Shown here in pieces: positions 1-7,962 of a stretch of 64,000 nt of DNA. Below the pieces are notes generated by a model. It saw only the letters and a program-made list of their open reading frames with translations. It was not told the origin of the DNA and made no database searches. Made by a program: the position numbers and the translations under genes. Source of the stretch: JBBATK01 sp044224515 (GTDB lineage: Bacteria; Bacteroidota; Ignavibacteria; Kapaibacteriales; NICIL-2). Where the stretch lies: contig JBGAKH010000009.1 of the NCBI GenBank assembly GCA_044224515.1, positions 1-64,000 of the forward strand. Reading direction: 5' to 3'. Each line of letters starts with the position of its first letter. Position 1 is the stretch's first letter.

Positions 1-326
1 CTAGGGTCATTGCTGCGCTCTGACCCTAGGCTAGGTTGTGCGATGCCTCCGGCATCGGGGGTGTGGGTTGGACGTGTACCTAGGGTCATCGCTGCGCTCT
101 GACCCTAGGCTAGGTAGTGCGATGCCTCCGGCATCGGGGGTGTGGGTTGGACGAGTACCTAGGGTCATCGCTGCGCTCTGACCCTAGGCTAGGTTGTGCG
201 ATGCCTCCGGCATCGGGGTTTGGGTTGTGCGATGCCTTCGGCATCGGGGCTTGGGTTGTGCGCGTGTACCTAGGGTCATCGCTGCGCTCTGACCCTAGGC
301 TAGGTTGTGCGATGCCTTTGGTATCG
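1..326 (+). repeat. Tandem array 1 of two alternating palindromic hairpins
   Basis: This is non-coding tandem repeat DNA with a unit of about 79 bp. Hairpin A has arms CCTAGGGTCA and TGACCCTAGG around an 11-nt loop. It lies at 1-29 (cut by the window edge), 79-109, 158-188 and 269-299. Hairpin B has arms CGATGCC and GGCATCG around a 3-nt loop. It lies at 41-57, 120-136, 199-215 and 230-246, with a degenerate copy at 310-326. A and B alternate, except that an extra B unit sits between the third and fourth A. The 79-bp period is not a multiple of 3, so the open frame crossing it is unlikely to be a gene. It resembles REP/BIME-type elements, but no RAYT transposase is visible in the window. Confidence 0.9.
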
Positions 327-473
327 GTACGCTAATCGGCGCTGTTAGTGTGACTTCGATGCTTGAAAGAAGAAATCTGTTGTAGTTGAATGATTGACGG
401 TAAAATGGTAGTGTGTTAGCGAAATGCTAAATCTATATCACCTTGAATTGTTTACCATTGAATATGGGTTAGT
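327..473. other. Gene-free spacer after array 1
   Basis: No RNA gene, terminator or clear promoter is visible. It should hold the promoter of the 474 gene. Confidence 0.5.
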
Positions 474-1265
474 ATGTCGTTGTACATTAATTGGGATGTT
501 ATGCTACTCAGAACGTCAATTCAGTCTGATGTACGTTTCTCTCGTTGTGTCGCCTTGTGCGGATTCTGGGTCTTGTGCACGGCGCAGTTGTTGGCGGGGG
601 AATTCGGCGCACCATTTTATTCCTTTGCATTCAGTGTGAGTGCACAGCACTATGATGTTTCATCGTTGAACGAACGACTTGTGGAAACGAAGGTGCCGGA
701 GCTATCCTCACTCGGCTACATTAATCCTTCTTTGCTATTTGATTACCAATCAGACGTGTTGTATGCCTATGCTCGATTTGGGTGGACGATGCTACCTATG
801 CCTTGGGAGCACGAGAAGAGAATTGACGAACATTCTACAAATAGCAGTTTTTCGATGCTGCGACGGGCGAATATCGTGGCGGAGGGGCTCGGTTTAGTCT
901 TTCCGCTTGTCAACCAACGATTGTTTGTCCGCACAGGCATTGATTTTAGCTTGTCTCGAACGCAATTACAGGTCTGGGAGGAACCGGGCATTGTTACAAA
1001 TCAAGCACCTCAGATCTCAGAGCGAGTCAATCCTGCTTTTGGATGGAGCGCGGGATTGTCGTACTACGTGCAGGATAAATCGACTTCAAAGAGTGCTTTC
1101 TCTTCAGGTGCCTTTTTTCTCTTGAGAGGCGGTTGGAATTTTTTTGACTTGGCAGGAGATTGGAATAACTCAACCTATGCTAATCCGAAAGTGCGGGTAC
1201 TTAACGACACAGATTTGCTCATGAAAGGACTCTACTTTGAATGTGCTGCAGGCATAGCTTTCTAA
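474..1265 (+). CDS. Putative outer-membrane beta-barrel protein, family not recognised
   Basis: 263 aa as called. A hydrophobic stretch at about residues 23-41 fits a signal peptide behind a longer leader, so the true start may be the ATG at 501. Neither start has a good Shine-Dalgarno sequence. The mature part alternates hydrophobic and polar residues, is rich in aromatics, and ends in Phe, as outer-membrane barrels often do. I recognise no enzyme motif. It is convergent with the minus-strand 1389 gene, and the pair is bracketed by the two palindrome arrays. The barrel assignment is inference from composition and the C-terminal aromatic; it could instead be a soluble periplasmic protein. Confidence 0.6.
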   Translation: MSLYINWDVMLLRTSIQSDVRFSRCVALCGFWVLCTAQLLAGEFGAPFYSFAFSVSAQHYDVSSLNERLVETKVPELSSLGYINPSLLFDYQSDVLYAYARFGWTMLPMPWEHEKRIDEHSTNSSFSMLRRANIVAEGLGLVFPLVNQRLFVRTGIDFSLSRTQLQVWEEPGIVTNQAPQISERVNPAFGWSAGLSYYVQDKSTSKSAFSSGAFFLLRGGWNFFDLAGDWNNSTYANPKVRVLNDTDLLMKGLYFECAAGIAF

Positions 1266-1388
1266 CATTGTACACACACAGCTTCCCGGGAAAGCGAGTG
1301 CCGGACTTCCACTAGTCTCATCATCGTGCAAGTATACTCAGTGCTTGTGCATCGAGTGTAACTAGGCGACAACGTCAGTAGAGAGAAA

Positions 1389-2999
1389 CTACCAGTGAAA
1401 GCCGCAGTTGAGCGCTACGCCGTAGCTAAAGAGCGTTGAGTGCAGGTCTGATAGTGCAAAGCCACTTTTGCGACCACTTACAATAATGAGTACTCCGGGA
1501 TCGCGCATTGTGGAACTGCTGAGAATCTGCTCATGAGTTTCAATTCCTAAAGAGATTGTCGAGTTTAGGTACAAGTCAAAACTTTGCGTGATGCGTAGTC
1601 CGTACGATGTGGCGCTTAGACTCTGCACGTGAAATATTGTGTCGACGGATTCGTAGGCATTGACATAGTGTAATGAATGTGCAGGTCTCGCAAAGGATTG
1701 AAGGGCTACCGCCGCTCCAAGTTGAATCTCATAGCGGATCTTGTTTATAGGGGCAAAGAATGGAGATTCACTGCGTTGACCGTACTCAGATGTTGAAAGC
1801 CAGCGATTCCCCGCAATAACCTTTTCAACTCCCAGACTGAAGGCGTAGACTCCCATGTCGAGCAAAGTCTCAAAACCGGGAGCAATGGAACCCAGGCTCG
1901 CGTAACCGCCACCTATTTCGATATCCACGCTGTTGCTATAATGAACAGCAGCCCGAAGGTGTACTATCGGACTGTAAATAATCTTTTCGGATCCTATGGA
2001 CACAACTGTGCCGCTGTTGATGGCTGCAGCATTCAGAGATTCAAGAGGAAAGCTGTCGTACGAGTATGATCCAAAGGTATAGTGGAGGTGGTATGAGCCG
2101 GGACGTGAAGTGGATGTGGAGGCCATTGGTGCTTGAATAGCTTGCTGCGAGAGACGTGATTCGATCACGCGTTTCAGCTCCGGTGGCATTTTTTCAGAGA
2201 AGGTGCATTGATCAATCATCTCGTGAAAAACGATGGCAAACCTCTGCGGATGACCCTCAACGAGGAATCGTTTGTCATTGCCAAGCTCAGAAAGAGCAAG
2301 GCCGGCTGCCAGCAGACCGGAGCCCACATAGCTGGCTGTGTGAACATTGGCATTCATGTTATCCGGGTAGACGCTTCTAAGTGGAAGCAAGGCGGGTAAC
2401 AGTGCGCCTGAAAGTCCAATGCTGTAAACCGGTAGACGCCCACTCAAGTCTTTATAGGACAAGACCTGATCGTAGCGAATTACGACGCAGTTGCTCTCCG
2501 GTTGATCAGCATGCCATCGTTTTCCGGAATAGACGATGACAGCAGTGCTGTCGCTAGCATAAACAACCTCGCCTCGAACAACCGCATGATCGCGTAACTC
2601 TACTTCAATCTCGCTCGTCCGATGGATAAATGCTGAGGGTACGACAAATCGCAACAATTGACGAGATGCGTTTAATGAATCCACTTTTAAATCCTCATAT
2701 GACCCTAAGTAATACGTTAACTCCGGTACGAGAATAGTGGGCGCATCGACGGTTGAATCAGGCTGCACACTTCGATGAAGCACCCAGCGAACTGTTGAAT
2801 CGTTGATTGTTAGGAGTTCTGCGCTAAGCTCATCATCGATATCCGGAAACAATCCAAAGTAATTCCTTTGTTCCTGACTGAAACTTTTACCTACCCGAGG
2901 CAATTCGATGGGGCGAGCTTGTGCGTGCAAGGGAGCACTAGCTCCAACTACTGTCACGACAAGAAAAACGATTATTAAATCCGTCAACAAATTTCGCAT
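1389..2999 (-). CDS. Secreted protein of unknown family with a barrel-like C-terminal half
   Basis: About 536 aa from the ATG at 2999. That start puts MRNLLTDLIIVFL directly before a signal peptide ending near HAQA; the longer frame to 3032 adds 11 residues that look non-native. Residues about 60-190 contain short beta-rich units, including VVRGEVVYASDSTAVIV, which resembles an LSm-like or SH3-like barrel strand pattern. The C-terminal third alternates hydrophobic residues and ends FHW, typical of outer-membrane barrels. There are no catalytic motifs. It is convergent with the 474 gene (123 nt apart), and its upstream side abuts palindrome array 2. Function unknown. Confidence 0.65.
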   Translation of the reverse strand: MRNLLTDLIIVFLVVTVVGASAPLHAQARPIELPRVGKSFSQEQRNYFGLFPDIDDELSAELLTINDSTVRWVLHRSVQPDSTVDAPTILVPELTYYLGSYEDLKVDSLNASRQLLRFVVPSAFIHRTSEIEVELRDHAVVRGEVVYASDSTAVIVYSGKRWHADQPESNCVVIRYDQVLSYKDLSGRLPVYSIGLSGALLPALLPLRSVYPDNMNANVHTASYVGSGLLAAGLALSELGNDKRFLVEGHPQRFAIVFHEMIDQCTFSEKMPPELKRVIESRLSQQAIQAPMASTSTSRPGSYHLHYTFGSYSYDSFPLESLNAAAINSGTVVSIGSEKIIYSPIVHLRAAVHYSNSVDIEIGGGYASLGSIAPGFETLLDMGVYAFSLGVEKVIAGNRWLSTSEYGQRSESPFFAPINKIRYEIQLGAAVALQSFARPAHSLHYVNAYESVDTIFHVQSLSATSYGLRITQSFDLYLNSTISLGIETHEQILSSSTMRDPGVLIIVSGRKSGFALSDLHSTLFSYGVALNCGFHW

Positions 3000-3160
3000 T
3001 GAAGCCCTCGTATAATCCGGATAAATCAGCATGCCGGTAACTCAACATGCACAAAATAGAACGATAGTTGGAAAATATGTCGTCCAAGACCAACCGTACT
3101 TGCGAAATATAGACAGTCTTGATTGATATAATTGTCACGATTTATTCGCACCGCAGTGCA
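3000..3160. other. Upstream region of the 1389 gene
   Basis: An AT-rich stretch that must hold the minus-strand promoter. No convincing promoter boxes or RNA gene were found. It runs directly into palindrome array 2. Confidence 0.4.
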
Positions 3161-3437
3161 GCTCTGACCCTAGGCTAGGTTCTGGGATGCCTCCGGCATC
3201 GGGGCTTGGGTGGTGCGTGTGCCTAGGGTCTGAGCTTCGCTCTGACCCTAGGCTAGGTTGTGGGATGCCTCCGGCATCGGGGCTTGGGTGGTGCGTGTAC
3301 CTAGGGTCTGAGCTTCGCTCTGACCCTAGGCTAGGTTGTGCGATGCCTCCGGCATCGGGGAACTTGTGATGCGTGATTATCGGGTCATCGCTGCGCTCTG
3401 ACCCTAGGATTGGTTGTGGGATGCCTTCGGCATGGGG
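3161..3437 (+). repeat. Tandem array 2 of the same palindromic hairpins, in the same orientation
   Basis: Hairpin A copies: a 3' half at 3161-3174, full copies at 3222-3252 and 3300-3330, and a decayed copy at 3381-3408. Hairpin B copies: 3186-3200, 3264-3278, 3341-3357 and 3420-3434. Here the unit is 78 bp. In the two full A copies the loop is GAGCTTCGCTC, which itself pairs (GAGC/GCTC around TTC) and extends the stem. The decayed copy carries the array-1 type of loop. Array orientation matches array 1, so the two arrays are direct repeats about 2.8 kb apart. Confidence 0.9.
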
Positions 3438-3464
3438 GATCTTGTAGCGAGTGTTGGGACATCG

Positions 3465-3498
3465 TTATGCTTGGACTTGAGGCTGAGTCCAAGCATAA
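3465..3498 (-). terminator. Strong hairpin, probable transcription terminator of the 3526 gene
   Basis: A perfect 13-bp stem: TTATGCTTGGACT at 3465-3477 pairs with 3486-3498 around an 8-nt loop. It lies 27 nt beyond the stop of the minus-strand 3526 gene. There is no U-tract on either strand, so factor-independent termination is not certain. Confidence 0.5.
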
Positions 3499-3525
3499 AG
3501 TCTCGGGAACTAAACTGCAATCAGT

Positions 3526-4890
3526 TTATTCTACCACTAGGCCTGTTTTTAACCAAGCACCGTTCGATGCGCTAAGACGCAGAGTGTAGGCTCCTACAGG
3601 TTGTGGGGCATAGCGGAGAACGACATTAGTACCTTCGGCACCGGCTTCAACCCGCTGTGTCCAACAAACACGACCAAGGGCATCGTACATCGTACAGAGT
3701 ACGTCAGCATCCTGTTGCTGCGTTCGAACAAAGCTGCAGAAAGAGCTGCTGCAATAGCGAAGGTCAAGCGGACTAGCGGTGACATTGGCAGATTCCGAAG
3801 GGAGCACGTCGCTATCGATATATCCGGTGCCGCGAACTTCCACGCTTCGGGAATGTCGCTCCGCATTAGAATATACAATGAGGCTATCGCTAAAGTCACC
3901 TGCTGTTTTTGGACGAAAGCCCACCAGTACGCTTAGGTCTTTGGACGGTCCAAGTATGTAAGGGTAGGTAGGAGGAAACTGAATGCTAAAGGCTGAAGTC
4001 GGTGAAAGAAATCCAATGGAGTCAATGCGTATGGCGATCGATGCATCGTTTGTGATCTGACAGGGTCTGGAATCGAGCGTGTTAAGATGTGCATTCATGT
4101 GTTCTACAGCACCTACTCGAAGAACCCGTGGATAGTGAACGCGGATGTCACCCATGGTTACGCTAACACAGGTGTCAGCAACCAAGATTCGGTCTGTGTA
4201 ATCTGCATACACTTTCTCGCGAAATACAATGAGGAAATCCAGATGCTCTCCCGGACCAATCATAATCGGTCGATCGTCGCTCTCAACATAGAATTGCTCG
4301 CGATCGTCTGTCATGGCAGCCGGTGTAAAAGACATAAAAGGAAAAACTGTCGTTCCATCATTGACGAGCTGCGCATGCACCGTGTCCGATCGTGCGGTGT
4401 TCGATCGCTCAATGCTCACCACTGCAGGCTCTATTCGAATCTTGGGTGGGAAGTAGTCTATGGTGTCCATAAACACATTTCCGGCGCCATCCTTGGCGAT
4501 CAGGATCGCGTGAGCCCTTTCAGACTGATTGTCTACCTTCAGCACAAAAAATGCAAAAACCGACGTACCCGGAAAGAAGTCAATGGGGGAAAAAGAATAG
4601 TTGTAACTGCTATCGGCAAGCATTCCGATGTAGGCAATTTTGGACGAAGATCCACCGGGAAGGTCCATGAAGTAGGCTTCATTGCGAGCCCCCACGCTAC
4701 CACCACATTCAAGCTCGTACCTACCAACGGGTGCAAGGGTGTCGGAGGCTAAGACGAGCTGCCCCTGTGAATGTGCTGCTGTTTGCTCACTACCGAGGGG
4801 CGGAGTTTTGGCCTGAGCGATAGATAAGGTTAAAAGCGACAACAAGGCTGTGCATGCGACAAGCATACAAAGGGCTCTCCGTGCATTCAT
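3526..4890 (-). CDS. Secreted choice-of-anchor D-like protein with a T9SS type A sorting domain
   Basis: About 454 aa from the ATG at 4890, chosen because GGAGAG lies 5 nt upstream and MNARRALCMLVAC starts a signal peptide. The body contains beta-sandwich repeats of the HYDIN/ASPM/choice-of-anchor D kind, with FVLKVDNQSERAHAILIAKD, then LVNDGTTVFPF, then a third unit around PTSAFSIQFPPTYP with LSVLVGFRPKTAGDFSDSL. The last about 80 residues carry MYDALGRVCW and PVGAYTLRL, the usual shape of a T9SS type A sorting domain. It is therefore probably secreted across the outer membrane and held at the surface. The role of the body is unknown. It is monocistronic and diverges from trigger factor. Confidence 0.82.
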   Translation of the reverse strand: MNARRALCMLVACTALLSLLTLSIAQAKTPPLGSEQTAAHSQGQLVLASDTLAPVGRYELECGGSVGARNEAYFMDLPGGSSSKIAYIGMLADSSYNYSFSPIDFFPGTSVFAFFVLKVDNQSERAHAILIAKDGAGNVFMDTIDYFPPKIRIEPAVVSIERSNTARSDTVHAQLVNDGTTVFPFMSFTPAAMTDDREQFYVESDDRPIMIGPGEHLDFLIVFREKVYADYTDRILVADTCVSVTMGDIRVHYPRVLRVGAVEHMNAHLNTLDSRPCQITNDASIAIRIDSIGFLSPTSAFSIQFPPTYPYILGPSKDLSVLVGFRPKTAGDFSDSLIVYSNAERHSRSVEVRGTGYIDSDVLPSESANVTASPLDLRYCSSSFCSFVRTQQQDADVLCTMYDALGRVCWTQRVEAGAEGTNVVLRYAPQPVGAYTLRLSASNGAWLKTGLVVE

Positions 4891-5377
4891 CGTTCTCTCC
4901 AATACCATGTAGATCCGTAACAGAGCTCTCCCGAAGAAGAGTGAAATAACCGGCGACAAAGTAGTGAGATTCTCATTGATGACAAGAGTCGGAGTTTGAG
5001 AGACAACTCAAGAATCGTAAAATTTGTCTGCTACTCAAACGTGTCACTACCGAACCTAAGGCGAGCTATAACCTGGTACAGCGTTGGTACTCAGCGCTGC
5101 AGAGTCTATCTCACTGGAGCTACGTGCATAGCGTAGGTATGTTCCTTAGGTTCTCTCAGCCCGATTTATGATCCCTATTCCCTTCAAATTGGGTAATTTA
5201 GTAGGCTAGACTTGGCTCGGGGCTTCCCTTTGTGCCTAAGGATTCGGAGGCGCTGTTTTGGGCGTTCTTAGCGACCAAAAGGTAGAAGGGGGAGAGTGGA
5301 ACAGGAGTGTGAGGCTTCTCTAAGGTCCGGCGGTCTGTCCTTAATACGTCTATTTCTATCATTTTCAACATAGTACC
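4891..5377. other. 487-nt divergent intergenic region
   Basis: No protein gene is supported. It holds the promoters of the 3526 gene and of tig, and an inverted-repeat-bounded structured element at 5052-5153 (listed separately). No tRNA-like or tmRNA-like sequence was recognised. Confidence 0.5.
5052..5153. repeat. 102-nt element bounded by a perfect 10-bp inverted repeat
   Basis: GAACCTAAGG at 5052-5061 is the exact reverse complement of 5144-5153. Inside are shorter pairings, CAGCG with CGCTG and CTACG with CGTAG, so the whole can fold as a closed multibranch structure. It has no T-loop motif, so it is not a tRNA. It could be a structured RNA or a small MITE-like relic. Confidence 0.4.
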
Positions 5378-6664
5378 GTGAATATTAGCGTAAATACCCT
5401 TGAAGGACTTCGTCGTCAAATGGAGATTACCATGGGTCTCGACGAGTTGATCCCGCACTTTGAAAAAGCTTATGAGGCCATGCGCGCCGAAGCACATGTT
5501 GACGGATTTCGTAAGGGAAAGGTCCCAATGAACATCATCAAAGCTCGCTTCGGAAAAGCTATCGAGCAGGATGCTTTAGGTGATATCGCGGACGAAAGTT
5601 TTCGCTCTGCCATTGAAACAGAAAAGCTTGAAGTAGCCGGAGTTCCCATGCTTCGCGAAGCAAAGCGCAATGAGGATCGTGGCGGCTTTTTTGTGATTGA
5701 ATTCGAAGTATATCCGGAATTCACGGTGCGTGAATACCATGAAATAGAAATTGAAAAGCCGATTCGCACAATTACAGACGAGGATGTACAACAGGAGTTG
5801 AACAATGTGCTCCTTCGCACCTCTAAGCTCGAATCTGCCGATAGTGTTGCTGACACCAACCACGTTGTGAAGTTGAAGTTCAGTGAAATCGATGAAGCAA
5901 GCAATACCCCTCTCCTCGGTGGAAAGGAACGCGAGATTTTCTTGGAAGGCGAAAACGTAGATCCCTTGCTCCGCAACGATTGTATCAACTTGAAGCGCGG
6001 CGATAGTTTCCGTTATACCGAGCACCATGCTGCCGGTGAGCATGGCGATCACGAGCACAGTCACAATTACCATGTGTCTGTCGTCGACATTCAGAAAGTC
6101 GTTCTGCCTGAACTCACTCAAGAATACATCAGTCAGATCACCGGCGGTGCATTGAACACTGAAGAAGAACTTCGCGAAGACATCAAGAAGTCTCTGCAGC
6201 GTTTTTGGGATAAGGAAGTCGCCGAGTCACTTCGTGATCAATTGGTAGACAAGATGATCCAAGCCCATGAGTTTGACATACCGCAATCTCTGGTAGCTAT
6301 GACAGCTCAGGACATGATCGAAGAAGTCAAGCGCAAGAACCCGGACGACAAGTATCTCAAGCGTGCTCGCAACGAAGAACTCTTTGAGAACTTCTTGCCA
6401 AACGCTGAGCAAAGCGTTCGCTGGCAATTGATTGCAGAGCAGATTATTAGCAACGAAAACCTTCAAGTAGAAGATGCGAATCTGGAAGAAATGGCTGCCT
6501 CCCTGGGCGTTGAAAAGGAAATGGTCCGTGTTGCACTCGATAAAAACAAGCAGTTACATAGTCGCATGCTCACAGACCGTCTGTTTCAATTCCTCTTCGA
6601 ACGTGTACTGACAAATGAAGTACCCTACGAAGAAATGATGATGCGCTCAGCAACCGGCGTGTAA
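5378..6664 (+). CDS. tig: Trigger factor (ribosome-associated chaperone)
   Basis: 428 aa, normal length for the family, starting at GTG (MNISVNTLEG). The N-terminal ribosome-binding domain has the signature GFRKGKVP at residues 43-50. A divergent FKBP-like PPIase domain follows (about 155-240), then the long alpha-helical arm domain (about 245-420). Trigger factor docks at the ribosome tunnel exit and shields nascent chains. The PPIase region contains a histidine-rich stretch (about 216-232, HHAAGEHGDHEHSHNYH) that could bind metal. A GT9 gene follows 57 nt downstream on the same strand; in many genomes tig precedes clpP, but not here. Confidence 0.95.
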   Translation: MNISVNTLEGLRRQMEITMGLDELIPHFEKAYEAMRAEAHVDGFRKGKVPMNIIKARFGKAIEQDALGDIADESFRSAIETEKLEVAGVPMLREAKRNEDRGGFFVIEFEVYPEFTVREYHEIEIEKPIRTITDEDVQQELNNVLLRTSKLESADSVADTNHVVKLKFSEIDEASNTPLLGGKEREIFLEGENVDPLLRNDCINLKRGDSFRYTEHHAAGEHGDHEHSHNYHVSVVDIQKVVLPELTQEYISQITGGALNTEEELREDIKKSLQRFWDKEVAESLRDQLVDKMIQAHEFDIPQSLVAMTAQDMIEEVKRKNPDDKYLKRARNEELFENFLPNAEQSVRWQLIAEQIISNENLQVEDANLEEMAASLGVEKEMVRVALDKNKQLHSRMLTDRLFQFLFERVLTNEVPYEEMMMRSATGV

Positions 6665-6721
6665 CAGACTGCGCATTGAGACCTTTAGCCGCGAGTTTCT
6701 TTCACATTTCGTTGTGCCTTT

Positions 6722-7750
6722 GTGAAGCTGCAAGCTTTCAATCACATCGCCATTGTGCAAACAGCCTTTTTGGGCGATGCGGCTCTGGCTCTGTATTTGG
6801 TTCAAGAGATCCGCGCACTGCATCCTACAGTGCGCATCTCTTTTGTCTGCACCGAGCAGGCCGCTGAACTCATACGATGTGCCACTGCGGTTGACGAGGT
6901 GGTTGTGTTTGATAAGCGCAACACCGACCGTGGATTCAAAGGGATGGCGCGTGTAGCACGTCTCTTGCGACAACACAAAGTGGATTGTGTAATCGCCCTG
7001 CAACGCAGTTTGCGAACTGCCGCGCTCGTGCGCTGGTCCAAGGTCAAGTTTAGCGTCGGATTCAAGCAGGCAAGTGCCTCCTTTCTGTACTCTACCCGAG
7101 TGCCCTGGGAGCTATCCAAACACGAGGTCGAACGTAACCACGACTTGTTGAGCATCTTTGATGATACACTTCAGTCGTCGGTTCCGCAGCACGTGGAGCT
7201 TCGGACCGATGAGATTGATGTGGTCGCCTCACAACTTGGATTGCGCGTTGAAGATGTTCAGAGCTCCGTTGTCCTTGCGCCGGGATCGGTGTGGGCTACC
7301 AAGCGTTGGACGTCCCAAGGTTTTAGAGATTTGGCACAGACGCTACGAAACGAAGGACGTCGTGTACTACTTATTGGAGCAGAGTCTGACCGAGCGCTAT
7401 GCGAGAGTATTGCTTCCGATGGCGTGGCCATGTCGTTAGCCGGACGCACCACGATGAAGCAGACCTTGAGCATACTGAAATCTGCTACAGTAGTCGTTTG
7501 CAATGATTCGGCTCCGACACACTTAGCGGCTCTCAGTGGAACTCGATGCGTTGTGATCTATGGTTCAACGCTCCCGGCTTTTGGTTTTGCACCGCGCGGA
7601 GAAAAAGACCAAGTCGTTGAGTGCAAGGATCTGAGTTGTAGACCCTGTGGACTTCATGGTCGCTCTGCATGTCCACGCGCGACCTTGGAATGTCTGACAC
7701 GTATCGATAGTACCATGGTTCGTCAGGCTGTTATGCGTGCAGAAGCATGA
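6722..7750 (+). CDS. waaF: GT9 family glycosyltransferase (ADP-heptose:LPS heptosyltransferase-like)
   Basis: 342 aa, GTG start. The N-terminal Rossmann half begins HIAIVQTAFLGDAALAL, the GT9 start signature. The C-terminal half has VVLAPGSVWATKRW, the nucleotide-sugar binding segment CNDSAPTHLAALSG, and a Cys-rich segment near CRPCG typical of WaaF-like proteins. The family adds heptose to the LPS inner core at the cytoplasmic face of the inner membrane. The exact donor and acceptor cannot be read from sequence, so the symbol is a family-level suggestion. Probably co-transcribed with tig. Confidence 0.82.
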   Translation: MKLQAFNHIAIVQTAFLGDAALALYLVQEIRALHPTVRISFVCTEQAAELIRCATAVDEVVVFDKRNTDRGFKGMARVARLLRQHKVDCVIALQRSLRTAALVRWSKVKFSVGFKQASASFLYSTRVPWELSKHEVERNHDLLSIFDDTLQSSVPQHVELRTDEIDVVASQLGLRVEDVQSSVVLAPGSVWATKRWTSQGFRDLAQTLRNEGRRVLLIGAESDRALCESIASDGVAMSLAGRTTMKQTLSILKSATVVVCNDSAPTHLAALSGTRCVVIYGSTLPAFGFAPRGEKDQVVECKDLSCRPCGLHGRSACPRATLECLTRIDSTMVRQAVMRAEA

Positions 7751-7962
7751 GCAAACATCTGCGCGGGCGATCATACCATGAGACCGCGTACAGCAGGTCT
7801 GCACTGCAGGTGAAAATTTTCTCGATTGCTTTCGGTTCTGACTGAAAGTCGTCGCGGCGTATAACAATAGGCTCGCCGAGAGGCGTCGCCACAACACACC
7901 ACTCATGAGTCCGGGAGCAAGAGCCCGGTCTCACTTTATTTGGTCTCAACGACCACACATTT
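7751..7962. other. Spacer between the GT9 and rluB-like genes
   Basis: 212 nt without a credible gene. A weak hairpin (CCGGG...CCCGG, about 7912-7935) lies 30-50 nt upstream of the rluB-like start. No Shine-Dalgarno sequence precedes that ATG. Confidence 0.4.

Noticed and set aside
1..326. CRISPR array
   Set aside because: Repeats are palindromes at unequal, short spacing with conserved spacers, and no cas gene is near.
117..335. Open frame through array 1 that looks like a repetitive protein
   Set aside because: The 79-bp period breaks the frame between units, and the sequence is explained by palindromes.
3187..3369. In-phase 26-residue repeat protein in array 2
   Set aside because: The 78-bp unit keeps the frame open by chance; the equivalent frame is broken in array 1 and there is no ribosome-binding site.
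1..3437. Integron-like cassette boundaries (attC sites)
   Set aside because: The hairpins lack the attC core boxes and no integrase is present.
4087..4752. 221-codon plus-strand frame opposite the 3526 gene
   Set aside because: It lies wholly inside a gene with a signal peptide, clear domains and a T9SS tail, and it has no such features itself.
5052..5153. Possible tRNA or tmRNA
   Set aside because: The outer stem is 10 bp, no T-loop or acceptor end is present, and no anticodon arm forms.
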